From Anaerococcus murdochii (GTDB taxonomy: Bacteria; Bacillota; Clostridia; Tissierellales; Peptoniphilaceae), in the NCBI RefSeq assembly GCF_019957155.1, contig NZ_JAIPME010000002.1:124001-188000 (forward strand): a stretch of 64,000 nucleotides of DNA, read 5' to 3'. This document shows, one piece after another, positions 51,290 through 60,680 of the stretch. The stretch's first letter is position 1. Every line of letters begins with the position of its first letter. The notes beneath the pieces were generated by a model. It was not told the origin of the DNA. It saw only the letters and a program-made list of their open reading frames with translations, and did no database searches. The translations under genes were made by a program, and so were the position numbers.

Positions 51290-53209
51290 TTATGAGATTA
51301 ACTTATAGTATTCCCTGGAACTTAATTTGTAATAAATCAAATACAAAAGAGCAAATATTACAAAGCCTATTACAAAGGAAGTAATTTTTATAGAGTTATT
51401 AACACATCCTAACATGACAAAGATTTTTGAAATCATCTTAAAGGCAAAGCCTACGTGGATGCCAGAAACTACCAAAGGTAGGAAGAAAAATACCAGAACT
51501 TGCTTATCTATAGTTTTTTTGATTTTTTCTTCTCCTATGCCAAGTTTCCTCAAAGATTCATATTTATTTTTATCGGCAAAACCCTCTTGGATTTGCTTAT
51601 AATATATTATTAGGCCAGTTGCAACCATAAAAATTAATCCTAAGAATATTCCTACGAAAAATATAGCACCGTAAAGTTTGTATCCTTCTAAGACAAAATC
51701 ATCATGAAAGCCAATGCCAAATTCATTTTGCACTTCCTTAGTTTTCTCTTTGAAAATCGCCATATCTTCATCACTTAGGTCAAAATTATAGGCATGGACT
51801 ATTTTATTATCATCTATAATTAGGTTTTTATCCAAGTTTTTAACTATCACATAATAAAAATCAAACATGTAGGACACTATGGAATTATTTCCAGAATTTT
51901 TATATGGGAAATCTTTAATATCTGACTTTTTCCTTAATTTTTGGCCATTTATATCAAGTTCTGAAAGATCAGCCAATTTAGGGGACTTATAAAGTAAAAA
52001 CTCCCCATCTTTTAAATTGGAAGCTTCTGGTATTGATTCGTCATTAACTTCCACAAGGATACCCATGGCCTTTCCATCAAGATCATTTGGATTTTTAAAG
52101 GCGTAAGATTGGTCACTGGTCTTAATATTTTGTCCATCTTTTTCAAAAGCAAGTACAGCTTTGTAATCTTGAATATTTTTTGCTTCCAAATTATTTTCTT
52201 TGATGATTTTTTTAACCTGGTCAATAGAATACTCATCAACACTAGCAAGGCCCACATCTCTTGGATATTGCCTAGATCCCACATCCTCAACACTCCTATA
52301 AAGAGCTATGGCTGATGATAATAAAATAATGGCAGCTGTAGACATGATTGTAATTGATCCAAGTCCCTTGGCGTTTGACCTTAACCTAAAAATAAGGCTA
52401 GAAACTGAGATAAATTTTTCAGTTTTGTAATAAGATTTGGAAGCCTTCATCATTTTTAAAATCACTATTGAAAGTGATGAGAAAAGGAAAAATGTTCCTA
52501 TCATTACAAGAATAACCGCCAAGAAAAAGTAGCTAAGAGCCCTTAAAGGATTGTTTATAGTTTGGGCTAAGTAATATCCAGACCCAAGCAGAATTAATGA
52601 TACAAACGCACTTAAAACCATCCCCCTTGGCCTTTTAAAGGTTTTTTCTTCCTTAAATAAGTCGAGAATTGATTTTCTTTTTATTTTTATAATTCTGGTT
52701 AATAAAATTAGTAGAGAAATTCCTGCAAAAACCAAGAAGCTAATTATATAAGCATCTCTAGCAAAACTTAGGTAGAAATTTCCTTCCATTAGCATAAGCT
52801 TCAAAAAAATTGTTTCTAATAGTTTATAGATAACTGAAGCAGAGATTATACCTATTAAATATCCTAAAGCTGATATTATTAATGATTCTAAGGCCAATAT
52901 TTTTGAAAGATGTTTTTTATCAAGACCTAAAATCGCATAGAGAGAGATTTCCTTAAGTCTTTTATTTAATAAAAATCCATCTGAATAATATAAAAATATC
53001 AGCGAAAAAATCCCCATTACATAAATAGCAATTTTCAATATATAGTAGATGCTAGACATGGCGTAAAAATCTTTTAAAGTATCGGCATTCATTAAAAGCA
53101 AAATCGAAGTAAATGAAAAAACCATAAATCCGTAAATCAAAATATATGGAAGATAAACTTCCTTATTTTTTCTAATCCCATCTAGGGCAAGGCGCTTAGT
53201 GAGTTTCAT
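51290..53209 (-). CDS. BceB-type ABC transporter permease
   Basis: FtsX-like permease of the peptide-sensing/detox family, 639 residues. About ten transmembrane helices: four near residues 20-170, more at 200-300, and the last three at 515-635. The large extracellular domain sits at about 320-510 (DVGSRQYPRDVGLASVDEYSIDQ onward), where BceB proteins detect lantibiotics or bacitracin. It overlaps the ATPase gene by 14 nt and is the last gene of the regulator-kinase-ATPase-permease set. Confidence 0.92.
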   Translation of the reverse strand: MKLTKRLALDGIRKNKEVYLPYILIYGFMVFSFTSILLLMNADTLKDFYAMSSIYYILKIAIYVMGIFSLIFLYYSDGFLLNKRLKEISLYAILGLDKKHLSKILALESLIISALGYLIGIISASVIYKLLETIFLKLMLMEGNFYLSFARDAYIISFLVFAGISLLILLTRIIKIKRKSILDLFKEEKTFKRPRGMVLSAFVSLILLGSGYYLAQTINNPLRALSYFFLAVILVMIGTFFLFSSLSIVILKMMKASKSYYKTEKFISVSSLIFRLRSNAKGLGSITIMSTAAIILLSSAIALYRSVEDVGSRQYPRDVGLASVDEYSIDQVKKIIKENNLEAKNIQDYKAVLAFEKDGQNIKTSDQSYAFKNPNDLDGKAMGILVEVNDESIPEASNLKDGEFLLYKSPKLADLSELDINGQKLRKKSDIKDFPYKNSGNNSIVSYMFDFYYVIVKNLDKNLIIDDNKIVHAYNFDLSDEDMAIFKEKTKEVQNEFGIGFHDDFVLEGYKLYGAIFFVGIFLGLIFMVATGLIIYYKQIQEGFADKNKYESLRKLGIGEEKIKKTIDKQVLVFFFLPLVVSGIHVGFAFKMISKIFVMLGCVNNSIKITSFVIGFVIFALLYLIYYKLSSREYYKLIS

Positions 53210-53969
53210 TCTTTGCCGCCCTTAGAAAATTTAATGAATCTGAAATTCTTTTATAAAACTGATCTCTGCTGTCATCTGCCTTATAAATTTCATTAAAAAT
53301 CTTACCGTCCCTGATAAATAAAACTCTTTTAGCAAAGGAAGCCGCGATATTTGAGTGGGTCACCATGAGAATTGTATTCCCATCTTGGTTTATTCTTTCA
53401 AAATAATTTAGCAAGTCTTCGCTGGATGAAGAATCAAGTTGACCTGTTGGTTCATCTGCCAATATTATTTTTGGTCTTATAATTAAGGCCCTTGCTACAG
53501 CCACCCTTTGCTTTTGGCCACCAGATATTTCTGCCGGATACTTATTTAAAAGTTCAGCAATCCCAAGCTTATTGACAATAGGCATAAGCTTATCCTCAAA
53601 ATTTTCTGGATTTTCTTCCCTTAACACAAGGGGCAAAAGGATATTTTCCCTCACATCAAAATTATCCAAAAGATTAAAATCTTGAAAGATATAGCCAAAA
53701 TTATCCCTCCTAAAATCTGACTTTTCCTTATCAGATAAGGACAGAATTTCCTTGTCATCAAGGAAAATTTGTCCACTAGTTTCCTTATCAATAAGGGAAA
53801 TGATATTCAAAAGTGTGGTCTTTCCTGAACCAGACTCACCCATGATGGCTAGGAAATCACCATCCTCTACTTTCAAATTCACATCCTTTAGGGCAGTCAC
53901 AGCGTTGGCTGTATTTTCCTTATAAATTTTTCTTAAGTTTTTTATTTCTAACATATTTTCACCTCTCAT
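53196..53969 (-). CDS. BceA-type ABC transporter ATPase
   Basis: 257 residues with Walker A GESGSGKTTLLN (about 43), signature SGGQKQRVAVARAL, Walker B IILADEPTGQLDS and the H-loop VTHSN. Belongs to the MacB/LolD-like group. A start at MRGENML or at MLEIKNL is possible; the second is more usual and lacks five residues. Powers the permease encoded next. Confidence 0.93.
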   Translation of the reverse strand: MRGENMLEIKNLRKIYKENTANAVTALKDVNLKVEDGDFLAIMGESGSGKTTLLNIISLIDKETSGQIFLDDKEILSLSDKEKSDFRRDNFGYIFQDFNLLDNFDVRENILLPLVLREENPENFEDKLMPIVNKLGIAELLNKYPAEISGGQKQRVAVARALIIRPKIILADEPTGQLDSSSSEDLLNYFERINQDGNTILMVTHSNIAASFAKRVLFIRDGKIFNEIYKADDSRDQFYKRISDSLNFLRAAKNETH

Positions 53970-54034
53970 AATATAATTATAAAGGCTTTATAAAAATAAG
54001 TCCCTTTGCCTAGCTTACAAAGAGACCCCTTTTC

Positions 54035-54985
54035 TTACAATTTTGTAAGTTTTGGAAAATTTATCATGATTTTTGTAAATATCCCTTCTTCTGATTCGAT
54101 TTTTATATCTAAGTTTAGGTCCTTGCCAATGGATTTTACAAGATATAGGCCAAGGCCAGTTGAAGACCCAAGTTTCCTGCCATTTTCACCTGTATAACCC
54201 ATTTCAAAAACCCTTGGCAAGTCAGAGGCCTTAATGCCAATCCCATTATCTTCTATAATAAGGAAATTTTTCTCAAAATATATTTTTATCTTGCCAGCTT
54301 CTGGTGTATATTTCAAAGCATTATTTAAAATCTGACCTATAATAAAACCTATCCATTTTTCATCACTTACAGTCATAAATCCAAGGTCGCCCACATCCAA
54401 GCTAATTTTTTTGGAAATAAAATCGTAAGACTTTTCTCTGATTATTTCCTTAACCACAGATTCAATTCTTACTTCCTTAAAGACATAGTCATTGGTTTTT
54501 GAATTGTACCTTACAAAGCCAAGGAGAATGTTTAAATAATCTTCGATCCTCTTATTATTTTTTATAAGTAATTCAAGGTCTGGCTGATTGTCAGCTAAGA
54601 TGAGCTTATTTTCAGCAATAGGCGTTTTAATTTCATGAATCCATAGGCCATAAAAATCCCTAAGGTCGCCTTCAATTTCATTATAGGCAAGTAATAGGTC
54701 CTTGTACTTCTTATCGAGATTTTCTAATTCATCTAGGATAATTTTTTCCCTCTGGCTTGGATTTTTTGAAATTTCTGCAAAAGTTGGTACCTCTTGGTTA
54801 AAATACTTATAGAGAAAATAAGCTAAAAAAATAAAAAAGCTTATCAAAAACCCATAAATTATTGGGAATTTTTCTAGGTTGAAACTTATGAAAACCAACA
54901 AATAAGTAAGGCTAATAATAAAAAAGAAAATAAAAGATACCTTATTTTCCTTCAAAAAATTTTTAAGCTTCAACATAATAACCAT
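54035..54985 (-). CDS. BceS-like intramembrane-sensing histidine kinase
   Basis: 316 residues with two transmembrane helices (about 14-31 and 38-60) separated by only a few residues, so it has no ligand domain and must be told of the stimulus by the transporter. DHp motif IHEIKTPIAEN with the phosphoryl His at about 125, N box ILNNALKYTP, G1 DNGIGI, then GSSTGLGLYLVKSI. It overlaps the response-regulator gene by 23 nt. Confidence 0.92.
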   Translation of the reverse strand: MVIMLKLKNFLKENKVSFIFFFIISLTYLLVFISFNLEKFPIIYGFLISFFIFLAYFLYKYFNQEVPTFAEISKNPSQREKIILDELENLDKKYKDLLLAYNEIEGDLRDFYGLWIHEIKTPIAENKLILADNQPDLELLIKNNKRIEDYLNILLGFVRYNSKTNDYVFKEVRIESVVKEIIREKSYDFISKKISLDVGDLGFMTVSDEKWIGFIIGQILNNALKYTPEAGKIKIYFEKNFLIIEDNGIGIKASDLPRVFEMGYTGENGRKLGSSTGLGLYLVKSIGKDLNLDIKIESEEGIFTKIMINFPKLTKL

Positions 54986-55637
54986 ATCCCTGCTTGGTTT
55001 TTATAAAATCATCTACCCCAAGACCTGCCAAAGACTTTCTTAGCCTAGAAATATTGACTGTTAGGGTATTATCGTCGATGTAAATATCTGTGGACCACAA
55101 ACTTGTCATTAGCTTATCTCTAGAGACAACATTTCCCTTATTTACCATAAGAGTTTCCAAAATTTTAAATTCATTTTTAGAAAGTTCAAGACTTTTTTCG
55201 CCAAAACTAATTGACATTGACTTTAAATCAAGAATTAGTCCTCTAACTTCAAGTCTTGATAGATTTTCCTTATAATCATAAGCCCTCCTTAAAAGTGCCT
55301 TGATTTTTGCAAGCAAAAGATCCATTTCAAAAGGTTTACTCACGAAATCATCTGCTCCCATTTCCATAGCCATGATTTTATTCATAGTATCTTCCTTGGA
55401 AGATAAAAATATTATTGGAACATTTGAGATGTTGCGAATCTTCCTAGTCCAAAAATACCCATCATAAAAAGGAAGGCCAATATCCATGACAACAAGGTCT
55501 GGTTTTTCTGATTTAAAAGCATCAAAAACCTTCTCAAAATCACACACAAGGGCGACTTCAAAGCCCCACTTCTCAAGTTCATTTTTTAATTTTTCTGAAA
55601 TTATCTGGCTATCGTCCACCACAAATATCTTAAACAT
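54963..55637 (-). CDS. BceR-like OmpR-family response regulator
   Basis: 224 residues. Receiver with acidic pocket DD at 8-9, phospho-Asp in VVMDIGLP (about 52) and Lys in SKPFE; winged-helix DNA-binding domain from about 130 with VNISRLRKSLAGLG. Activated by the adjacent kinase and expected to drive the ABC genes; its operator was not identified. Confidence 0.93.
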   Translation of the reverse strand: MFKIFVVDDSQIISEKLKNELEKWGFEVALVCDFEKVFDAFKSEKPDLVVMDIGLPFYDGYFWTRKIRNISNVPIIFLSSKEDTMNKIMAMEMGADDFVSKPFEMDLLLAKIKALLRRAYDYKENLSRLEVRGLILDLKSMSISFGEKSLELSKNEFKILETLMVNKGNVVSRDKLMTSLWSTDIYIDDNTLTVNISRLRKSLAGLGVDDFIKTKQGYGYYVEA

Positions 55638-55703
55638 AGTCGCTCCTTAAAAATATTATAACACAAAAACCTCCCATTCCTAATTTGAATGAGAGGTTGT
55701 TAA

Positions 55704-57572
55704 TTAATCTAGTTCCAACTTACCGGTATATAATTGCCAGTAGGTGCCTTTTTCTTTTATTAATTTGTCGTGGTTGCCACGTTCTATAATCCTGCCGTCT
55801 TCCATTACCATGATTACGTCAGAGTTTTGGATAGTTGAAAGCCTGTGGGCTATTACTATGGAGGTTGAACCTGTCATTAGCTTATCCATTGCCTCTGTGA
55901 CATCTTTTTCTGTGGCTGTATCTATGGATGATGTCGCTTCGTCAAGTATAAGCATTGGAGGTTCTGCAATAGCAGCCCTTGATATTGAAATCAGCTGGTT
56001 TTGACCATCTGATAGGCTTGATCCGTCGCCGTGGATTTCGGTGTCATATTTTTCTGGAAGTCTTTTTATAAAGGAATCCGCACCAGAAAGCCTAGCCGCA
56101 GCCTTCACTTCTTCATCGCTGGCTCTTAGTCTACCATACTTGATATTGCCCTCAATGGTGTCTGTAAAGAGGTTTACTTCCTGGAGCACCATGCCAAAAG
56201 CACGCCTTAGGGCATCTTTTTTAATATCTCTTATGTCAATTCCGTCGACCATTATAGAACCATTGTCAATTTCATAAAACCTGGTGATGACGTTGGTAAT
56301 GGTGGTCTTACCTGCTCCGGTTGAACCAACAAAGGCAATCTTTTCGCCAGGATCAGCATAAAATGAAATATCCTTAAGGATTTGGTTTTTGCCATCATAT
56401 GAGAAGTCCACATTCTTAAACTCAAGTCTACCTTCGAGCATCTTATAGTGTTTCCTATCGCCATCATCCCACACCCAAGCATAGCGGCCTGTTAGGTCGT
56501 CACACTCAGTCACAGATCCGTCAGCATTTTCTACAGCGTGGACAAGCTCGATAAAACCAGTGTCTTTTTCAATCGGCATATCAATTATTTCAAAAATCCT
56601 GTCAGCCCCTGCCATAGCTTGGAAAACTGCGTTGGCCTGTTGGCTAACATTCACAATAGGATTTTGAATTTGCCTAATATTTGATAAAAAGGCTGCCAAA
56701 ACTCCCACAGTCATATCTCCCTGGATTGTCAAATAGACTCCATAAACTGTAATAGCAGCATAGAGAATATTTACCATATTTAGCAAGAATGGCATCATCC
56801 TACCAGCATAGGTATTGGCACGGGTGAAGGCAATCCTCACTTCTTCAGTCTTATTTCTAAAAGTGTCGAGGATTTTTTCTTCTCTTGAAAAAACTTTTAC
56901 AACTTTTTGTCCAGACAAAGTTTCCTCAGAAAATCCTTGCAAACTTGAAATATATCCCTGGCCTTCCCTGAAGGATGTCGAAGACTTGTAGATAATCCTA
57001 GATAGGATTGGAATTAAGATTAATAGACCAAGAAGCATTGTAAGTGTCAGATTAAAACTTAATTTAAACATGACAAGTATTGTTCCCACAAGCATGATTG
57101 TGGCCCTTACAATGGTTGGGACTGTATTTGCCAAGGCCTGGCTTAGGACGTCTGTGTCGTTAGTAAACCTTGACATAATCTCACCGTGCTTGTTGGTGTC
57201 AAAAAATCCTATTGGCATCTTTTGCACTTTGTCAAAAAGCTCTACCCTAATATTTCTAATTGATCTTTCTCCAACCCTGACCATGAGTCTTGAATATATA
57301 AAGGAAGTAAGGGCGGAAACTGCGTAGATTGCGCCCATTTGAAGGGATGCTCTCTTTAATCCTGCCACATCAGATTGTAAGATGTAGTTGTCAATAATTG
57401 GCTGGAGCATATTTACTCCCCAAATCTGGGTAAGGGCGGAAACTATTACGCAGACTACAATCAAAATCATCTGCCACCTATAAGCAAAAAGATAGGATAA
57501 GAGCCTTCCTATTGACGAAAATGAAACTTTTCTCCTATATGATTTGTCATTCATTTTATAATCATTAGTCAT
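55704..57572 (-). CDS. Heterodimeric ABC exporter, subunit B
   Basis: Six-helix membrane domain followed by an ATPase; about 622 residues from MTNDYKMNDKSYRRK, chosen because GGAGGTGGAGATA lies in front. Walker A GSTGAGKTT and Walker B ILDEATSSID are normal, but the signature is LSDGQ rather than LSGGQ. A 50-residue insert (about 350-400, rich in D and Y) lies before the ATPase. Overlaps subunit A by 8 nt. Probably exports drugs or lipids. Confidence 0.9.
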   Translation of the reverse strand: MTNDYKMNDKSYRRKVSFSSIGRLLSYLFAYRWQMILIVVCVIVSALTQIWGVNMLQPIIDNYILQSDVAGLKRASLQMGAIYAVSALTSFIYSRLMVRVGERSIRNIRVELFDKVQKMPIGFFDTNKHGEIMSRFTNDTDVLSQALANTVPTIVRATIMLVGTILVMFKLSFNLTLTMLLGLLILIPILSRIIYKSSTSFREGQGYISSLQGFSEETLSGQKVVKVFSREEKILDTFRNKTEEVRIAFTRANTYAGRMMPFLLNMVNILYAAITVYGVYLTIQGDMTVGVLAAFLSNIRQIQNPIVNVSQQANAVFQAMAGADRIFEIIDMPIEKDTGFIELVHAVENADGSVTECDDLTGRYAWVWDDGDRKHYKMLEGRLEFKNVDFSYDGKNQILKDISFYADPGEKIAFVGSTGAGKTTITNVITRFYEIDNGSIMVDGIDIRDIKKDALRRAFGMVLQEVNLFTDTIEGNIKYGRLRASDEEVKAAARLSGADSFIKRLPEKYDTEIHGDGSSLSDGQNQLISISRAAIAEPPMLILDEATSSIDTATEKDVTEAMDKLMTGSTSIVIAHRLSTIQNSDVIMVMEDGRIIERGNHDKLIKEKGTYWQLYTGKLELD

Positions 57573-59328
57573 TATCTCCACCTCCTTGCTCTTGTATATC
57601 AACGGTTTCCCTGTAGACCCTGTTGGTCGCATAAAGCTCATCGTGAGTGCCGATTGCTTCGATTTTTCCTTCGTTCATAACTATAATCCTGTCTACATAC
57701 TTAAATGAAGATACCCTCTGGGAAATAATTATCTTTGTCAAATCCTTGTTGTATTTGTTAATGCCATCGATAATGGCTGTTTCTGTCTTGGTATCAACTG
57801 CAGATGTGGAGTTATCCATAATAAGGATTTTTGGCTTTTTAAGTAGTGCTCTGGCAATAGTTAGCCTTTGTTTTTGACCACCAGAAACGCCTGTTCCACC
57901 CTGGCCAAGGACTGATTCATAGCCATCATGGCGGTTTCTTACAAAGTCATCGGCCTGGGAAATCTTACTTGCAAGCTCAATTTCTTCCATAGTTGCCTCA
58001 TCATCTCCCCACCTGAGGTTATCGGCAATAGATCCTGAAAATAGGGTATTTTTTTGAAGAACTATTGCCACATCATCTCTTAAAGTTTTTAGGTCATATT
58101 TTTCAACCGAATGGCCACCTACTTTTAGAGAGCCTTCGCTTATATCATAGAGTCTTGGAATTAACTGAACTAGGGTGGATTTTGATGCTCCTGTTGGTCC
58201 TAAGATACCAATTGACTCACCGCTTTTGATGTGAAGATTTATATCTTCAAGCTGATAGGAATCAGAATCTTCTTCATATTTAAAGGAAACATTGTCAAAA
58301 TCAATTGAACCATCTTCTAATTTTAGGCCTTCGATTTTCTTATTATTATCCATAGTAGGAACCCTGCTAATAACTTCAACAACCCTTGTAATACCAGGCG
58401 ATGCTGACATAAACATGGTTAAAACCATGGACATACCGATAAAGGCGCCTAAAAGCATGGTTGCGTACATATTAAATGCCACAAGGTCGCCGACTTGGAG
58501 CCTGCCTTCGATGATTTCAATCCCGCCAAAATAGGTGATGCCAACAAAGGTGGCAAATAAAACTACATTGGCAAGGGGAAATACAAGAGACATTGGCCCT
58601 TGAGATCCGTCCGCGTATTCAAACATCTTTTGGTTTTGGATGCCAAACTTATCAAGCTCGTATTTTTTCCTAAAAAATGCCTTAATCACACGCATATTCT
58701 TAAGATTTTCCTCTACAACTAGGTTGAGTTTGTCATATTGGTAGCGGGCCTTCCTAAATTTTGGAATGGCATAGGTTGTTAATCCCATCAAAAGGGCAAA
58801 CAAAATTGGCACAGCTATCAAAAATATAAGCGACAATTTTAGGCTAGATTTAAGAGCCAAAACAAAGGCCACTATAGCCATTGCTACAGTCTTAATTACA
58901 AACCTGGTTGAAACAAACATTGAAAAAGTAATCTGCTGGGTATCAGACGATAGCCTTGTCAAAAGCGAAGGGACCCCAAAATAATCTATATCTTCAAAAG
59001 AAAAGCGCTGGATATTTTCAAACTGAGCAAGCCTTGCATTACGGCCCATACCAGATGAAGCAATACCAGCATTTTTAGTTGCCTGCATACCACAAAACAT
59101 GGTAATTAATGATAATACAACCATCAATAGTCCGTATTTTACGGCAAGACCCAAATCTTGGCCCTTAACAGCTTCATTAAGTGTAAGGCCCATAATAGCT
59201 GGAATTGCAAGCTCTAAGATGGTTTCAAAGCTGGTATAAATCCTCGAAATATTTCTATTTTTCTTAAATTCTCCCAAGTACCTTTTGATATAGGTAAAGG
59301 ACTTGTAAAATTCTTTTATACTTTCCAT
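57565..59328 (-). CDS. Heterodimeric ABC exporter, subunit A (degenerate site)
   Basis: 587 residues, six-helix membrane domain then ATPase. Walker A is GPTGASKST (Ala-Ser for the usual Ser/Ala-Gly), the signature VSGGQKQR is intact, and Walker B reads ILIMDNSTSAVD, so the catalytic Glu is replaced by Asn. Pairing a degenerate with a competent site is typical of BmrC/D-like and TmrAB-like heterodimers. The gene overlaps marR by 13 nt. Confidence 0.9.
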   Translation of the reverse strand: MESIKEFYKSFTYIKRYLGEFKKNRNISRIYTSFETILELAIPAIMGLTLNEAVKGQDLGLAVKYGLLMVVLSLITMFCGMQATKNAGIASSGMGRNARLAQFENIQRFSFEDIDYFGVPSLLTRLSSDTQQITFSMFVSTRFVIKTVAMAIVAFVLALKSSLKLSLIFLIAVPILFALLMGLTTYAIPKFRKARYQYDKLNLVVEENLKNMRVIKAFFRKKYELDKFGIQNQKMFEYADGSQGPMSLVFPLANVVLFATFVGITYFGGIEIIEGRLQVGDLVAFNMYATMLLGAFIGMSMVLTMFMSASPGITRVVEVISRVPTMDNNKKIEGLKLEDGSIDFDNVSFKYEEDSDSYQLEDINLHIKSGESIGILGPTGASKSTLVQLIPRLYDISEGSLKVGGHSVEKYDLKTLRDDVAIVLQKNTLFSGSIADNLRWGDDEATMEEIELASKISQADDFVRNRHDGYESVLGQGGTGVSGGQKQRLTIARALLKKPKILIMDNSTSAVDTKTETAIIDGINKYNKDLTKIIISQRVSSFKYVDRIIVMNEGKIEAIGTHDELYATNRVYRETVDIQEQGGGDND

Positions 59329-59768
59329 TCATCCTCCTTCATAAAATCTTCTCTAATTGTGTCGTTAAGAAGTTTAAGAGCATCTTTAATCTCCCTTACC
59401 TTCTCATCGCCCAATTTCTCGTACATTCTCTTATTTGATTGGCTAATCGGTTTTAATCTCTCATCCCTAATTTTTTCTCCTTTGTCTGTCAGGCTTAAAA
59501 TCCTCATCCTCTTATCATTTTCGTCTGGAATAAGGTCAATCAGCCCGTCTTCCTTAAGGATTTTAATGATATTATTTACAGTTTGCTTGGGAGCCCCAAG
59601 TTTTTCTGCAATATCTTTTTGACTAGGATTTGCCATGTGGCCGATGTGGATAAGGATAATAGTTTCAAGGTCATTAAGCCCATAAAACTTTGCCCTCTCC
59701 CTATTAAGGCCATTTGCACACCTCAGCAAAGAAAAAATAGAGACCATTGGATCAAGTTCAAAATTCAT
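59316..59768 (-). CDS. MarR-family transcriptional regulator
   Basis: 150 residues from MNFELDPMVSIFSLL, with AGAGGAT in front; an upstream ATG has no binding site. The winged helix is NPSQKDIAEKLGAPKQTVNNIIKILKEDGLIDLIPDENDKRMRILSLTDKG split as wHTH plus wing. It probably represses its own operon with the ABC exporter and is released by an exported compound. Confidence 0.93.
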   Translation of the reverse strand: MNFELDPMVSIFSLLRCANGLNRERAKFYGLNDLETIILIHIGHMANPSQKDIAEKLGAPKQTVNNIIKILKEDGLIDLIPDENDKRMRILSLTDKGEKIRDERLKPISQSNKRMYEKLGDEKVREIKDALKLLNDTIREDFMKEDEWKV

Positions 59769-59813
59769 AAATCCTCTTTCTCTAAAATAAATAAACAATT
59801 ATTTGTAATTAAT

Positions 59814-59841
59814 ATTATAGTCTTATTTAGGACTATGTCAA
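59814..59841 (-). promoter_or_regulatory. Promoter with palindromic operator, marR-ABC operon
   Basis: TTGACA and TATAAT on the minus strand, 16 nt apart. Inside the spacer ATAGTC and GACTAT (59817-59822, 59831-59836) form an inverted repeat that would block RNA polymerase when bound. MarR binding is inference. Confidence 0.75.
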
Positions 59842-59866
59842 GTTGGGTTTATAGTTAGCATACCCC

Positions 59867-60049
59867 AGCGCCGTCCCGAACGACGCCAAAGGTGGCGGAG
59901 GGACCTTATAAGGTAAAGACCCCCACGTTCGTAAGATGTCTCACATACGTTCGACATGGCGCAGTAGTTTTAAGGAGACCGCAAACTCTAAGCCGCCGTC
60001 TCGATAGATAAGCCGAAGGCTTTGACGAGAGACCTTATAAAGAAAAGAC
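59867..60049. repeat. Duplicated ~55-nt intergenic repeat element
   Basis: Unit 1 (59867-59920) and unit 2 (59991-60049) share CGCCGTC, CGA, AAGG and a near-identical end, GACCTTATAA-(x)-(A)AAGAC, in direct orientation. Between them lie hairpin-rich bases with GCGCAG, ACGTTCG and AGATGTCTC. No ORF fits. It is GC-richer than its surroundings and resembles dispersed bacterial intergenic repeats; the stretch at 8222-8310 has similar texture. Confidence 0.6.
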
Positions 60050-60106
60050 ATCTGATTTATGATAAAAACAATTAGCCACCAAAAAAACCGCCAAAATAGC
60101 GGTTTT

Positions 60107-60367
60107 CTATCTATTATATATATTTTTCCTATGATCAATGTCAACGACACAAATAATCAACTTCTCATCTTGAATTTCGCAAAGAATCCTATAGTCACCT
60201 ATCCTATACCTCCAAAATCCCCTAAGATTTGTCGATAAAGCCTTGCCCCTAGACCTTGGTTCTTCTAATAGAGCGATTTTATCCATATAGGAAATTATTA
60301 TTCTTTGAACTGGCTTATCCAATTTTTTAAGGGATTTGAGAGCCTCTTCAGAATAAATTATCCTCAT
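60107..60367 (-). CDS. RelE/ParE-family toxin
   Basis: 86 residues: MRIIYSEEALKSLKKLDKPVQRII start, then RSRGKALSTNLRGFWRYRIGDYRILCEIQDEKLIICVVDIDHRKNIY, the RelE fold with its conserved R..Y and HR near the end. It would cut mRNA on the ribosome. The start overlaps the antitoxin gene by 4 nt. Confidence 0.9.
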   Translation of the reverse strand: MRIIYSEEALKSLKKLDKPVQRIIISYMDKIALLEEPRSRGKALSTNLRGFWRYRIGDYRILCEIQDEKLIICVVDIDHRKNIYNR

Positions 60368-60582
60368 AGACCAAGCTCTTTTTTCACTTCTTCGCTGGTA
60401 TAAAATTTCATATTTTCTTTATTTAAAAGATAGTCCTCAATTAGTTTTTCGTCGTATTCTTCTTCTATATTTCTGAGCAAGGTCTCCCTTGCCCAATCTG
60501 ATAGGGACTTACTATTCTCTTCGGCAACTTTTTTAAAAAGCTCCTTGTCATCTCTATTTAATCTAATTGTTAAAGTAGTCAT
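60364..60582 (-). CDS. Antitoxin with ribbon-helix-helix fold (RelB/DUF6290-like)
   Basis: 72 residues. The start TTLTIRLNRDDKELFKKVAEENSKSLSDWAR forms a ribbon-helix-helix that dimerises and binds DNA; the C-terminal half (YTSEEVKKELGL) would wrap the toxin. Order antitoxin-toxin with ATGA overlap is usual for this type II pair. Confidence 0.88.
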   Translation of the reverse strand: MTTLTIRLNRDDKELFKKVAEENSKSLSDWARETLLRNIEEEYDEKLIEDYLLNKENMKFYTSEEVKKELGL

Positions 60583-60645
60583 AGGCCCTTCCTTTCTGTG
60601 TTACATTGTAATATGATTATACAATATTAGTTAAAAAAGTCAAAA

Positions 60646-60676
60646 AAAGACCGCAAGCCTTTGCTTACGATCTTTT
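60646..60676 (-). terminator. Terminator of the surface-protein gene
   Basis: AAAGATCGTAAGC and GCTTGCGGTCTTT pair with two G-U wobbles around AAAG, then a T-run on the minus strand. Confidence 0.82.
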
Positions 60677-60680
60677 AATC

